DNA of 64,000 nucleotides from Lenzites betulinus. Its lineage: Eukaryota > Basidiomycota > Agaricomycetes > Polyporales > Polyporaceae. Positions within the stretch are counted from its first letter, which is position 1. Each line of letters begins with the position of its first letter. The notes beneath the pieces were generated by a model, which saw only the letters and a program-made list of their open reading frames with translations, ran no database searches and was not told where the DNA came from. Both the position numbers and the translations under genes were made by a program. The stretch spans positions 1,550,001 through 1,614,000 of the forward strand of contig JABYQU010000001.1 of NCBI GenBank assembly GCA_022264855.1. Reading direction: 5' to 3'. Positions 34,371 to 46,656 of this stretch are shown here, one piece after another.

Positions 34371-34905
34371 ATGCCTCTCTTCCGCTCGTCTTCGCCCCCA
34401 CCGCCTCCCCCACCACCTGAGTCTCCCACTCGTAGCCGTGGCTTCTTCGGGCGCCGTGCGGACTCCCCTGAGAGCGGCTACAGCCACAATAACAACAACA
34501 ACGGAAATGGCTACAGCAACGGCAATGGCAATGCGTCCACTCGCTCGACCCGTTCGGGTGGCTTGTTCAGCCGGCGCCGCTCCTCTTCGTCCGACTCCGA
34601 CCGTTCTCTCGACCTGAGCAAGGATCCCAGTATCAAGTTCGCCCGCCAGAAGGTTACAGAGGCCGAGACTGCGGAGACCATGGCAGACAGAGCTTTGAAC
34701 GACGCTCGAGCTGCTGTGCGCAGTGCTAGAGAGCAGGTCAGGCGTCTTGAACAAGAGGCTCTTGAAGAGTAAGCAGCGGCACCACTCTTCATAAGACCTT
34801 CCGGATCACTGACTGTTTCTCACTAGGGCTCGTCGTGCCAAAGCCAAGCAGGCCGAGGCCAAGACCATTAAGAAGAGCTCAGGACGTCTCGGCCGTCATG
34901 GCTAA
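34371..34905 (+). CDS. small coiled-coil protein, function unknown
   Basis: Two exons (34371-34768, 34827-34905) give 158 residues. A 61-nt intron also sits in the 5' UTR (34308-34368), with the branch site TACTAAC. The protein has a proline run, SRGFFGRRADSPES, and an Asn/Gly-rich linker. A second GGLFSRRRSSSSDSDRSLDL motif follows, then a helical coiled coil (KVTEAETAETMADRALNDAR) and a basic tail (RRAKAKQAEAK, KSSGRLGRHG). The paired R-S/T-GxFxRR motifs flanked by serines look like phosphorylation or 14-3-3-type sites, which is inference. I do not recognise a named family. The clean splicing and coiled coil support a real gene. Confidence 0.75.
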
Positions 34906-35275
34906 GGCGTATAGTGAACAACGTACCATCTTCATCCGCCCGCATATGCTTCCCTTTCCAAGTTCTCGTGTCTCTCAAACGCTGTATCGTAGTATACCCT
35001 GTATCGTACTACTTTCCAATCATTTAGTTCATCCGTTCAGTCTTAAAGCATGATACAATATGATTGATATCTCTGCTCTGGATGTGCATATGTTGGTTGC
35101 GAAGTGCGCGTGGGGGACATTTGCTTGCGTGGAATCACCGTGAATAATACTATTCGTGCGTCATTACTTTCGCAGGTTCAGCGCTGTCGCCTGGGCGCCA
35201 CAGGTACAAACATAGACAAACTATCACGACGGTGCTGAACGCCTGCAACTCTGCGACGCTCAGCAACCTCACGCC
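34906..35275. other. intergenic
   Basis: About 370 bp between two plus-strand genes: 3' flank of the coiled-coil gene and promoter of the Vps3844-domain gene. No distinct element is seen. Confidence 0.4.
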
Positions 35276-36461
35276 ATGAAGGGACTCTTCGTCTCTGTGT
35301 TGCTCGCCGGCCTCTGTCAGGCCGTGAAGGTCTACCTGCATCCAGCTCCGAACGTTCCTTCTCATCTCTCTTTGAACCAAGCTGGTGCCGTTCTCTCCAG
35401 GCATCTGGACCTCGAGCGCTTCGAGGACGTGACCGCATACCCCGGAGAGCAGGAGCTATTAGTTGGACAGGGACCCAGTACCGGTGTTTTGTTGATTGTG
35501 GGCAAGGAGTATGCAAAGGGTGTGTGGTGTCGTTATAAGATTTCACATGCGTGCTTACGGTGGAACAGATGTCATTCCTGCGTCCCTGAAGTCTACCTTC
35601 CACCTCAAATCACACCCCTCACAGAACTCTCTCTCATCCCTTGTTTCGAAATACACCGACCGCGCGCACCACGTATACTCCTACGTACACGAGTCACAAC
35701 AGCAGCCAAATGCTGCGCCGAACCGGATACTGGACGCGTTCTCTGTGCCTGCCGACGGACTGTCGAAAAGCTTGAAGGAGTTCTACTCACTCATGGAATT
35801 CGTCGGCGATGACGAGCTTCCGTCGGACCGGTTTGGCGCGTTTGACCTGAGCCATCTCGACGACCTGCGCGAAGCATACGGAGGAGAGAGCGAGCAATAC
35901 CGTACCGCCATCGAGACCGTGGCCAACATCGTCAGGTACATTCTCCGAAACCCGAACACCAAGCTCGCAATCGTCACTGCGCCCTCAGCCCACGGCAAGC
36001 ACTCAAAACGGCAGCCCCCGCAGTCTCCTCTTCCTCCGCCCCTCCCGCGTCCCGCAGAGCCGATTGACTCCATATCCACGTGCCACACAAGCGCGGAGGT
36101 GTGTTCGAACGCGACGACCTCGTGCAGCGGACACGGCGAGTGCGTGCAAGCAAGCAAGGCAGGCAAGACCTGCTTCGTATGCGCATGCGGTACTACGAAG
36201 GACTCGAAGGGTAGGAGCGAGCAATGGGCCGGAAGCTCATGCGAGCGCAAGGACGTCAGCGGGTAAGTAAACCTCATGATATGCGCGCGCATTCATCTGC
36301 CTTTACTGACATGCACCCAACTTAGTCCATTTGTTCTCCTTGCCGGGACGACCGTCACGTTGTTACTTCTTGTGGGCGGTTCGATCGCCCTGCTTACGGC
36401 GGTAGGCGACCAGAAGTTGCCCAGCACGCTTACAGGGGGCACAGCCAGCAACTCTCACTGA
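35276..36461 (+). CDS. Vps3844/DUF3844-domain membrane protein
   Basis: Three exons (35276-35519, 35569-36262, 36326-36461) give 357 residues. There is a signal peptide at 1-16 (MKGLFVSVLLAGLCQA). A luminal domain contains GPSTGVLLIVG and a conserved DVIPASLKSTF segment. A proline-rich linker leads to a cysteine-rich EGF-like stretch (CHTSAEVCSNATTSCSGHG through CVCACGTT and SSCERKDVSGPF). One transmembrane helix (VLLAGTTVTLLLLVGGSIALL) and a short tail follow. This C-terminal Cys-rich plus TM unit is what Pfam calls Vps3844 (formerly DU3844-type, DUF3844), found in fungal ER or vacuolar membrane proteins. The fold predicts a type I membrane protein with a luminal sensor or chaperone-like role; the exact function is not established. 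Confidence 0.85.
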
Positions 36462-36848
36462 ACGCACTGTACATACCGTAGTCTGTCTAATGTTCCGATC
36501 CGGACGTTTCCAAGAACATTGGGATACCTTTCATACTCCTGATTTTTTCGAGCATGCCGGGCACATACGAGTAGTCCACTGTGCACCACTGCGGCCGGCA
36601 TGTACTGGAAAGTGCTCGCGGCGCAGTCACCCAAGAGTACTTGCTGCGGGAAAAACCATCCGCGTACAGCCCTGCTGAGGAATGGCTGAGAGAGGAGGGC
36701 GGGGAGCGCCGACGCTGCGCCCTCGGGCCGCCGCCCAGATGGCGTTACTTATACCGCACTGCGCAACGGTCGCCCCACCTACTCTGCTCGCATCTTCTGC
36801 TCTCAACCACGACCTTCACGACCGACGACATCCTTCTCTCGTTGAGCC

Positions 36849-38563
36849 ATGTCTGTAATTCACTCAGAGCCCGAGGTGGACAGCACCCACGCTCCGGCTA
36901 CAAACCCCGGAACCGCAGAACCCTCGAGTCCCGGCGGAGCGCCATCCGACGCGCCGTCGCCTCCCACCGTCCCCGGCACGGACACGAGCCCAACAGATCC
37001 CGCGCTGCCCCAGCAACCCAATCTGCTGGGCGCTCTTCCCGATGATGAAGCACAGGTCCGCGCTGCGCCGCGGCACGCAGACGCAAGCTCGAACCCCTTC
37101 CAGGACGCCGCTGCGCCCGTGACCGAGCACGCCCTCGACTACGAGCCGACGCCGGAGCTGCCCCCGAGGCCCGACGCTGACACAGAAGCAGACCAGACCC
37201 TGCACACGATGACCGCGACGGGCGTGGAGACTCAGACGGCGCCTGCGGGCGCGGAGACGGGCGCGGAGCAGGTCAGCCCGCAGGCGGCCGCCCTGCGCTC
37301 GATGTTCCCCGATTTTGATGTCGCGGTGCTGTATGTCCTCGCCCGCGCTGTGGTCTCCGAGTGATCGTGCTGACTACGTGGCGCGATGTGTGTCGGGATT
37401 GCAGGCAATCTGTGTTGGACTCCGTGAACGGGGACCAGGAGCGTGCGATCGACCTCCTCCTCGGCATGAGCGACCCGGACTATGTCTCCACACAGCCCGT
37501 TCCTCAGGTGCGTTCTTCTTGTTTGCGCGAGCTGCATTTCCACCTGGTGCTAACGCTTGGCTTGGGATATGCTTGATAGGCGGCAGATCCTGCCCTAGAC
37601 CTGGACGAGCAGCTCGCGCGGCAGCTCATGCTCGAGGACCAGCAACAGCAACAGCAACAAAGACATGCACAAGGCTACTCCTGGCCGCGGCGCGACCAGG
37701 CCGATGTGCCCTACCAAGCGCGCCAGGCTCCCGGCGGCAACCAGGGGCGCATGCCGCCTGCTGAGGGGCGATCCGACTTCCAGGAGCTGCAGCGGACGAT
37801 GGGGCAGATTGCAGAAAGTGAGCAACAACCTCCTCAGATGTCGACCTAGCCTGACCGCGCCCCACTCAGGCGGAAAGCGCACATTCAGCTCGATCGTCTC
37901 GAAGGTGAAGGCAAAGATCAACGAGTACGAGACCAACAAGTACGCGCCCCTTCCCATACAATCCTTTGCGCGCGCGTTACGAACGCTCACCTCGCACCCA
38001 GATCCCCCGGGCAGCCCTCAAACGCACCCGCGGCGCCCCAATGGGGCGCCGCCCCCGCCCCCCAACTCGACCGGCACACCGCCTCGCAGGCGTACCAGCC
38101 AAACTACTACTACGGCACCGAGCCCTCCCCTACGGCCGAGCAGCCCATCTCGCTGAACGGCCCCGCGGCCCCCCGCGCGCAACAGCAGGTGCAGGGCTAC
38201 GACCTTGACTCCGCACCCGCGATCGTAGCGCCCGTGCCCGTGCCAGCTGCGGCACCGACCACGCCTCCGCCCGCGGCCGCGGCCCGCCTCTCCCCGGCGG
38301 CGTCGCCGCGCCCCTCCTCGGGGGACGTCCCGCGTCCGCCTGCGACCTCGAGCGGGAGCCCGGTGAATGCTGGTGAGTCACACTTTTGCTTTTGTATTCC
38401 TTCTATCAGTGGCTGAGACTTGGACGCGCGGCGAATAGCGAAGATCGGGCTGCTCCCTAAGCGGCCGGTGTCGCTGCTGAGCGCGGGCTCGCCGCCCGCG
38501 ACACGGCCGAGCGATGACGACGAGCTGGAGTATGTCGAGAACCCGTTTGAGGACCGGAAGTAG
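36849..38563 (+). CDS. CUE-domain ubiquitin-binding protein (Cue5/Don1-like)
   Basis: Six exons (36849-37330, 37405-37507, 37580-37817, 37870-37939, 38002-38372, 38439-38563) give 462 residues. A Pro/Thr/Ala-rich N terminus leads to the CUE domain near residues 145-180: LRSMFPDFDVAVLQSVLDSV then NGDQERAIDLLLGMSD. The MFP and di-leucine ubiquitin-contact motifs are intact. A helical segment follows (LDEQLARQLMLEDQQQQQQQ), then a conserved piece (FQELQRTMGQIAESGKRTFS, KVKAKINEYE). The tail is Pro/Ala-rich and ends with DDDELEYVENPFEDRK, whose NPF resembles an EH-domain ligand. Cue5 is a yeast receptor for ubiquitin-dependent autophagy of aggregates; equivalence is inferred from layout only. Confidence 0.87.
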
Positions 38564-41082
38564 GTGGGCGTGCTTGGCTGGGAAAGCGAGAGGCAGGGGG
38601 GACGAGGGGTCTGGGATCTGGAGTGGAAGGTAAGAGACGATATACCATCTTGTGTGTGCTTCCGGGTGTATGTGCTTCGTAGAGTCGGACTGGGTGCGTG
38701 TGCGATAACAGTGTATTCCTAAGCAGTCCTGTCGTGAAATCGAAAAGCGTGTCTTCGGCATCGGATTCATGCGGGATTACCACCCGCGCAGAGCCGTTTG
38801 AAATCACTTCCTGCCAATACCTAGTGGTCCATGTGCATGAAGCTTGAAGCTCCTGAGCGCACGGGGGCGCGCATAAATAATTGGCGGGATTGCTGGCTAC
38901 TGAGGCCGACATGGCCGGGAACATCTTAATGGTCTGTTGTCAGTGTGTTGAGCAGCCCACATGATGACTGCAAGATTGCATCCGCATGCGACCCGTCTTC
39001 GCGATGTCTTCGCGATGTCAGTGGCGATGTGCCCTGGCACCGCATGATGAACGGGGTGATATAACAGGATACAACGGTTCCAGATACGCCATTTTGTCGC
39101 CGGCGCCGCTGCACATAATGGGCAGTGGATTAACTCACAAGGCGTTTGCGCGTTCTATCATGCCACATGCTACCGTTCAACAGTCAAGAAGGCGCAACCT
39201 TGTGTCGGACGGGCGTTGGAGACAACAGCGGAGTCGAAAATCAGCTTCGGGTGATGGTTTCTGAACATAGGATTCAGATATCCAGGAGCTAGCCTGCCCT
39301 CGTAAACGTTTGAACACTAGTGACAGCACAGATGGAACGGGGTACTGGCGGCCCCACGCGGGTGACCAGACGCAGCGCCCGCCTGATCCACCACCTTGAA
39401 CTTCCTAACGCTAGGTATCGAGCAAAAAATGAAATAAATCAACAAATCAGCACCCGGTGGTGTATCCGAGTCGTATGGGAGTTGTATGAGGTCGTATGGC
39501 GGTTTCGAGCGCGGACGGCGGTCTGAGTTTAGCTTCTACTGTCCGTCGTATCTTTGCTACATCCGGTCCTAATCGTCTTAAATCCTGCAGGGCAGTTTCC
39601 GGCGCAGCTGTATCATCGCCTCGGTGCGGGATCTCCATGCGAGCTCAGTCGGATGTTCCTCAGTCGCGGGTTGATGTTAACTTGAAGCATCCGCAGCCAG
39701 GCGGTGTGACTGCGGCGAGCACGAAGTCTTGTGGACTGCGATCTCGGTCATCGTTGCCGCCCGCACGTCTACCGTTGTTGCTGAAGCGCTGACGCTTCGG
39801 TGCATGGCGTGCTTTTTGGACGTGGTGCCCACATGTGCATCATGCCTGGTCGACCGGTCGAGGGTCGGGATCGAGCTAGCTGTCAATAGGCAACCTGGAA
39901 TCTCCTGGAATCCAGCTGGGTTTACATATGCATTTCATTGATTCTCTTTTTCACCGGGATTTAACGAGAATCGTGTACACATGTATAGTCAGAGCAAAAC
40001 CTCCGACCTACCGTAGGCATTGTCGGAGGTCCGGACGCATCCCGCAGCCGAAGCCTGAATGCTTATACCGTGGCCCACGTTGCTTTTCCGGGCGACAGAC
40101 CGAGCCCCTCGCTGAGATAACGGCGTCAAGATAGACTCGCGAAACGAACATATCCCCGACGAAGCATACGGGGCTGCACAAGGTTCCCGTAGCACATACA
40201 TGTGGAGACGACGACTACGATGTCCGGGCGAGTGTGCGTCCGTGCTAATAATAGAATGCATGGCGAGATGCAAACACGGGCCTGCACGGCAGGATGATGG
40301 GGAACCGAGGGGCTAGGGGGCGCTCACATGCTACACAGGGCCATGGCTGGCCGTGCACGGTCGTTCATTGGCAACGAGCGGGGGCGGGGGCGCTCTATGA
40401 GGCTCTAAAAGCGCGTTTATCACATTTGCCATGTGGTGGGTCGGGCAGACTGACAGCGCGATATCGGAGACGCGACGGTCATGGGCAGTGTACGCATGTG
40501 GCGAGTGCCGCGAGGTAGAGAGACGGCGGCGGTGGTCGAGCGGTGTATAATGTGCAAGTTGTCATACCATGTTTCCGAAAACAAGAACGTTACAAAGCAC
40601 AATGAAGAGGGAGCGAATGCGTGAGTGAGAGCGGCGGAGGGAAGCAAGCTATGCGTGAACTGAAGAGGCGGCAATCGGGCGGGGGATCTGTCAGGCGGGG
40701 AAGACCCACGTGGGGCGTCGATCATCCAGCTGCCGCCGGTCCCGCGTCCTGCAAGTTAACCGCGACCTCCGCGCTCCTCCGTGCTCCTTCGCGACACAGA
40801 CACAGACAACGACCGCGCCCTGCCCTCATCACCTGCGCAATGCGAACCACGCGCGAACCCGCAACAGCGCGCCACCACGCAACGTGCACCTATCTGTCCG
40901 CATGATCGTCACCGGCGCCGTGTTGTTCATCCATGCTACCAGCATCACCGATCTATCCTCGGACAGTGTGGAGAAGAAGTCCGGTCGAATGAACTGCCCG
41001 CGCGCGCCACCCAACCTTCACAGATTCCGCGCCCCCCTCCGTCTGTGGGCCGTATGTCGGCTCTAGGGCTCAACCCCGTCCC
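38564..41082. other. 2.5-kb intergenic region
   Basis: No gene is supported. The DNA is of mixed composition, and the left end is 3' flank of the CUE gene. Short frames on both strands lack motifs. The right end is the promoter of the acid protease. No repeats or RNA genes are recognised. Confidence 0.4.
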
Positions 41083-41089
41083 TATAAAG
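41083..41089 (+). promoter_or_regulatory. TATA box of the acid protease gene
   Basis: TATAAAG, 96 bp upstream of the protease ATG. Confidence 0.55.
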
Positions 41090-41184
41090 GGCCCTCTCAA
41101 CCGACTCCCTCTGCATCAGGTCCTCCCCTCCTGACTAGCCCTTGAAGCCCTTCGCTGGCCTTCCTTTGCTCTTCCTCCTTCGCC

Positions 41185-42664
41185 ATGTTCTGCAAGGTCT
41201 CCCTCGTTGCCGTCGCGCTCGCGCTCATTGCCGCCGCCAGCCCCACCCCCGACGGTGGCATCAGCATCCCGTTCGTCAAGCGCAACTCGCTTACAAACGC
41301 CGATGGCACCTTCAACCATGAGAAGGCCATCCTTGCGACCATCCAGACCCAGAAGTGAGCATTCTGTGGTGCATAACCCATCCCGCTACTAATGGCCCGC
41401 CCTGTCCATCTCCAGCAAGCACCGTGCGAACTTGATCAACCTGGAGAAGAACGTTGGCCGCCAGGCATTCAAGGAGGGCGCCGAGATCAAGCCTCTCGCC
41501 GTCGTCCCCGCCGCCATCGCCAAGCGCCAGAGTGAGGCCCTCACGGACGAGGACGACGACGAGGAGTGGGCCGGCACGATCTCCGTCGGCACCCCCGCCC
41601 AGTCCTTCCTCATCGACTTCGACACCGGCTCCTCCGACCTTTGGATCCCCTCCTCCGCTTGCACGAGCTCGACCTGCTCCAAGAAGAAGAAGTACACTGC
41701 GTCCTCTTCCTCGACCAGTGTCAAGAAGTCCGGCACCTTCTCGATCGAGTACGGTGATGGCTCCACCGTCTCCGGCCCCATTTACACCGACTCTGGTGCG
41801 TTATACATTCGCCTTGTCCGTTCATCACCTTGTTTATCCCGTCACTAGTCAAGGTCGCTGGTATCGCCGTCACCAAGCAGTACTTCTCGCCCGTGACCAC
41901 CCTCTCGAGCAGCTTCTCCTCCGACCCCATTGATGGCCTCTTGGGTCTCGCCTACCCCAGCATCTCCAACCTGGGCGAGGTCAGTAGATCCACATGATAT
42001 TCTGCATGCCCATTCTAACCGCGCTCTTCAGGCTCCCTTCTTCAACACGGCCATCGCACAGGGTGTCGTGAAGTCGGGTGTCTTCGGCTTCAAGCTCGCG
42101 ACCACGGGCTCTGAGCTCTACCTCGGCGCCGCCAACTCCGCCAAGTACACTGGCGCGATCGAGTACCACTCCGTCGACACCTCCACCGGCTTCTGGCAGC
42201 TCACCGGCGCGAAGGCGTTGGTCGGCACGACCGCCGTCGTCACCGGGTTCGAGACCATCATCGACAGCGGCACCACCATCATGTACGGCCCCCCCGCCGC
42301 CGTCAAGAAGCTGTACGCTTCCATCAGCGGCTCCGCTGTGTACGACTCCTCGAACGGCTACTACTCGTACCCGTGCAGCACGCCCCCCACCGTCTCCTTC
42401 AGCTGGGGCGGCAAGTCGTGGGCCATCTCCGCGGCCAAGTACGTCCTCTTCCTAGCGAACCCCCGATGACTCTGACTGACCACCTCCTGCAGCTTCAACC
42501 TCGGTGAGACTTCCACCGGCTCCGGCAAGTGTGTGGGCGCGCTCGCGGGCCAGGACCTCGGCCTCGGCAGCAACGTGTGGCTCCTCGGCGACAGCTTCAT
42601 GAAGAACGTGTACACCGCGTTCTCGTTCGATACCGACTCCGTCGGCTTCGCCACCCTCGCGTAA
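41185..42664 (+). CDS. secreted aspartic protease (A1, polyporopepsin type)
   Basis: Five exons (41185-41354, 41416-41795, 41849-41979, 42032-42438, 42493-42664) give 419 residues. The signal peptide is at 1-18, followed by a propeptide that ends at the dibasic KR at 93-94. The mature enzyme carries both catalytic motifs, D126-T-G-S and D305-S-G-T, with the YGDGSTVSGPIYTDSV flap region between them. It also has a C-lobe disulfide pair (YPCSTPP, GKCVGAL) and the terminal LLGDSFMKNVYTAFSFD. It would cleave proteins at acidic pH outside the cell, for nitrogen recovery during wood or litter decay. The sequence resembles Polyporales polyporopepsin. It contrasts with the DTG-less paralogue at 25.9-28.5 kb. 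Confidence 0.95.
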
Positions 42665-44000
42665 AATGCCTCCTCTCCCGCCCCGCCCCATATGTATCTT
42701 GTAACATATGCTCAGGATTGGATGATACCCGCTCCGCCCCCCACCACCACCATCACACCGCATGTCTTGTTTCCCCGCTTTCAGAGTGTTCACGCCCAGG
42801 AAATGACAGTGCTTATGTACGAATGATCAGTGCACCTGTAGTTCTAAAACCGGCCCCCACGCTCACTTCTTGCATTACTTCTTGGCGTTGCGCAATATAA
42901 ACGTTGAACATTGCTATGCACTCTTTGGCGTTGTGGGAACATCCAAGCGCGCCAAGAGTATGTTCTGGCTGATGTCTGCTGTGCTTGCACTGGAATATGT
43001 CGGCGCGAGTTGCAATACTCTGCTTACCCGAATATTGTGTCCGACCGGCGGCAGCCGGCGACTTGAGTGCACCCGGACTGTCGAGCAAAAAGGAATGTCG
43101 TTTTCTGTGTTTGGATGTTCGGTGCCGCGTTGGATTTGGCTGTGTTTATGTTTGATCCGGTTCGCAGCGTCTCCTTTTAGAGTTTTGTGCCGTAACAGCA
43201 CAAAACCTGGACTGTCTCCTACTGATACCGCCCACGCAGTACTGACAAATGTACTTGGGCCATCGCCATCGTTGAACACTCAACGTCCAACAATCCCATC
43301 ATCAGTGCAGCTCGAGTCCTTCCTCAGCTCAATTCGCCCGCGAAGACGCGTCCAAGTCGTCGCAGTGCTATCATCTCGGATAAACAAAATGAAGGACGTC
43401 GACAAGCCTGGTGGAACCAAAGGACGCCTTTCAAGACTTTCAAAGCGACAGCGTCAAATACCTCAATGTAACATCTGGAAACCACTAACTGTACCCACTC
43501 GGCCTTTCGACAAGTACCGCTAAGTCGGGTTGGCGGCTGCCGTACCTGGCAACAACCCGGGACTCACTTCTCCGATTCCGAGGCTACACAGATCACAGCG
43601 CAACCAAATGCAACCCGGCCGCCGGTCTAACGCGTCAAAGGGTTTTCCGGGGGGCTTCCTCTTCAGTCTTCTAAGGCCTCGACAGCCACCTTCGGTCGCT
43701 CATGATGGTGAAGCATATGGTTCTGACACTTCTGACGAGCTCACAACTGTGTCGCGTACGTCGAGGCTCGAGCGTTGGCGCTGTGTACTGCCGCCACTCT
43801 GGTCCGACGGACTTTTCTGTGTTGCCATCCATCAGCCAACGGACACTGACCACTCGGCTCCCGCCCCCGTCGTTGTCCGGCGGCAGCGGCGGCACGTTGC
43901 TCCCGAAGCCTCGAAGCCACGCCAAGCCTTGAGTACCCCGCACCCGGCGAGCGCATGCCTCCTACGCCCTGTGCCACAACACAACGGACGCGCAGGCCCG
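42665..44000. other. intergenic
   Basis: About 1.3 kb between two plus-strand secreted-enzyme genes. No gene, repeat or RNA is recognised. Frames of up to about 217 codons near 42870-43523 have no motifs and are judged spurious. Confidence 0.4.
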
Positions 44001-44007
44001 TATAAAG
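44001..44007 (+). promoter_or_regulatory. TATA box of the rhamnogalacturonan hydrolase gene
   Basis: TATAAAG, 88 bp upstream of the ATG at 44095. Confidence 0.55.
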
Positions 44008-44094
44008 ACAGCGCGGGCTGAGCTGCTTGCCCTTCAGTTTGCTCCCGTTCCGTTCCGTTTCTCATTTAAGTCTATACCCGTGTCTGTCTGCGTC

Positions 44095-46039
44095 ATGAGC
44101 CTCAAGTCACTCCTTGCATCCCTTCTTCTCGTCTCGGTCGCGTCTGCGCAGCTCTCGGGACACGTCGGCCCGACAAGCTCACTCGCGGCGAAGCAAGCGA
44201 CCACTTGTAGTGTGCTCGACTATGGTGGCAAGGTGGGCTCGAGCGACATCGGGCCCGCCATCCAAAAAGCTTTCGATGTGCGTATCTTGCGTAGCGAGAT
44301 GTGTGGGTGTTAAAGAGCTGATTTCGACATTGACGGTAATATAGGAATGCGTCACCAAGAATGCGGGATCGACGTTGTACGTCCCTGCTGGTATGTCTTC
44401 CTTGGCAATCTTGCATGGGTCAGCACAGTTGACTCGTTTGTGATAGGCAACTACGCCATGAAAACTTGGGTCACCCTCAAGAATGGCTCGAAGTGGGCGT
44501 TCCGCCTCGATGGCTTGATCACTCGCACAGGTAAGTTCACCATACGTGTCATTACTTTTGAAAAGCGCTGACATACTGAATATGAATCAGCTACGACGGG
44601 CGGAAACATGATCGCCATCCAGGGCGCAAATGACTTCGAGTTCTACTCTGCGAACAGCGCGGGCGGCATTCAGGGTGCCGGCTACCAGTGCCGCAACACG
44701 GGGTGAGCGCAAGGACATTCGTGTACAGTCGAGTGCAACCACTCAAAGGCGCGCTGTAGCCCCCGTCTCATCCGTATGGTGAAGTCGACCAACTTCGCGG
44801 TGCACGACCTCATCCTCGTCGATTGTGAGTGTGGCATCATGGCATCCCAACGCGCTCTGACCTTTTCTGTCAGCTCCCGTGTTCCACTTGGTCGTCGAGG
44901 CCGGCTCGAATGGCGAGGTGTACAACATGGCCATTCGCGGCAAGTTATGCGCCTTATTGTTTAATCAACGTGGCTGACCGCCCGGGTTCGCAGGTGCTGA
45001 CCTCGGTGGGTCTGACGGTATCGATGTCTGGGGCACCAACCACTGGATTCATGACATTGAGGTCACTAACCGCGACGAGTGCGTCACCGTGAAGGTATGC
45101 TCGTTCATTTACCATCATATGTTGTGTGGCTAAGTACTCTCTCTTAGTCGCCGGCTTCGAATATTCTCGTCGAGCGTAGTAGGTTTCTTTTCAGGCCATA
45201 GCGTGTCCTGCCGTGCTGATTGCGACTGCCAGTTTGGTGCAACCAGTCCGGAGGCAGCGCCATTGGTAGCTTGTCAGACGGCACCGCCATCGAAAATGTC
45301 ATCTACAGGTGAGCAGAAGCGTAATCGGGCTCCGGCTACGATACGGTGTATTCAACCCATTTTTCAGGAACGTTTACACCAACGGAGGCAACCAGGCGTT
45401 CATGATCAAGAGCAACAAGGGTTCTGGCTACGTGCGGAACGTGCAGTTCACTGACTTCATGTCTCATGGTACCGCGTACGGTCTCAACATCGACCAATTC
45501 TGGTCCTCGCAGACCCCTGGCCAGGGAGCTGGCGTACAGCTGGAGGACATCACCTTCTCCGTAAGACTCATCCGTGTCCTCGTTCCTTTCCGTCGTTACT
45601 CACGGATGACATCGCAGAACTGGAACGGCTACGTCTCCGACGGCCTCAAGCGTCCCCCCGTCCAGCTCATCTGCGCCGACGGCGCGCCCTGCACGGGCAT
45701 CACGCTCAAGGACGTGCACATGTGGTCCAAGACGGAGAAGGCGACCGTCAAGTGCAGGAGCGCGTACGGCTCCGGGCTGGCGTGCATCAAGAGCAGCTCG
45801 ACGCACACCGCGTACGCGGAGGTGACGCAGTCGATCACGAAGCCTTCTGGATATGTCGCGCCGACGACGCTGCACGGCGACCTCAAGCTGGGCTTTGCGG
45901 CGGACGCAGCCATCCCCCTCCCGTAAGTCACGCGCGGTGTGCTTGAACGTACTGTGGCTGATTGTGCACTTGCAGGACCATCCCGACGACGTTCTACCCT
46001 GGTCTTCCCCAGATCAGCCCCCTCGCGAAGAACTTGTAG
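44095..46039 (+). CDS. GH28 rhamnogalacturonan hydrolase
   Basis: Twelve exons give 441 residues: 44095-44277, 44345-44390, 44447-44530, 44591-44702, 44760-44824, 44874-44939, 44994-45094, 45148-45178, 45233-45308, 45368-45560, 45618-45922, 45976-46039. There is a signal peptide at 1-18 (cut after ASA). It has the right-handed beta-helix pattern of GH28. Active-site residues match the rhamnogalacturonase subgroup: GSDGIDVWG (D193, D196), NRDECVTVK (D213, E214), [12 protein letters not shown] instead of the GHG of polygalacturonases, and AFMIKS. It hydrolyses the Rha-GalA backbone of pectin rhamnogalacturonan I outside the cell. Intron 6 (44940-44993) starts with GC, not GT. It is extracellular and co-occurs with other plant-polymer enzymes in the window. 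Confidence 0.93.
44940..44993 (+). other. GC-AG intron in the GH28 gene
   Basis: The donor is G|GCAAGTT and the acceptor is TTCGCAG. The only GT nearby, 4 nt into the intron, would run into a stop at once, whereas the GC donor restores [16 protein letters not shown] is the known consensus of GC donors. Confidence 0.75.
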
Positions 46040-46656
46040 GGGTCGGGTATTTTGAGAATCTGGGAGCCTAGGAGACAGGGATATGGCGCACTGTCGCACT
46101 GTCCCCTCCATCGACGGTCATTTCAGCGGAACTTTCGTTAACAGATACCAATATTTCGCTCCCCACTCCGATTCGGAGCACGTACTTTTACACTAATACT
46201 TAGTTTAATGCACAACCAATGTGTGGCTATGTTGTGTGCCGTTTAGAGCGTCACTAAAGGACATGTGGGAGCGAGACTGCCAGTATTCATATCGATACTC
46301 CCTTACATGAATGCTAGTACTGGTAGTGAACTGTATACGGAGGCAGAAGACAACTTGCAAAACAACAAAAATCGCCGGGACCGAGGACTGCAGGTTGCAT
46401 TTGACTTTTGGCCGGGAGGCCCGGGCCGGATGCTGTAACGAGAAACGGGAAACGCTAACTTGCCTGCTTCCGTCGCTGTCCCCCGCAACGAGCTCGGGTC
46501 TTCTTCACTCACTGGTCTATGTCTCATTCTACGGCTTTCTGAGCTGTTTGGTGTACCAACTCCTATCCATGGTTCTATCTCGGCTGGTTCAAAATATCTC
46601 GACCTCTTCATTCTGTGGTCCTTGTATAGTTCGATCTTCGTTACGACCTTGCTACG
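46040..46656. other. intergenic, kinase promoter
   Basis: About 0.6 kb between two plus-strand genes. No clear TATA box and no repeats. A leader frame upstream of the kinase ATG is not in agreement with the conserved start. Confidence 0.4.

Noticed and set aside
42870..43523. 217-codon plus-strand frame between the two secreted enzymes
   Set aside because: No signal peptide, motif or intron logic; a minus-strand frame overlaps it equally well.
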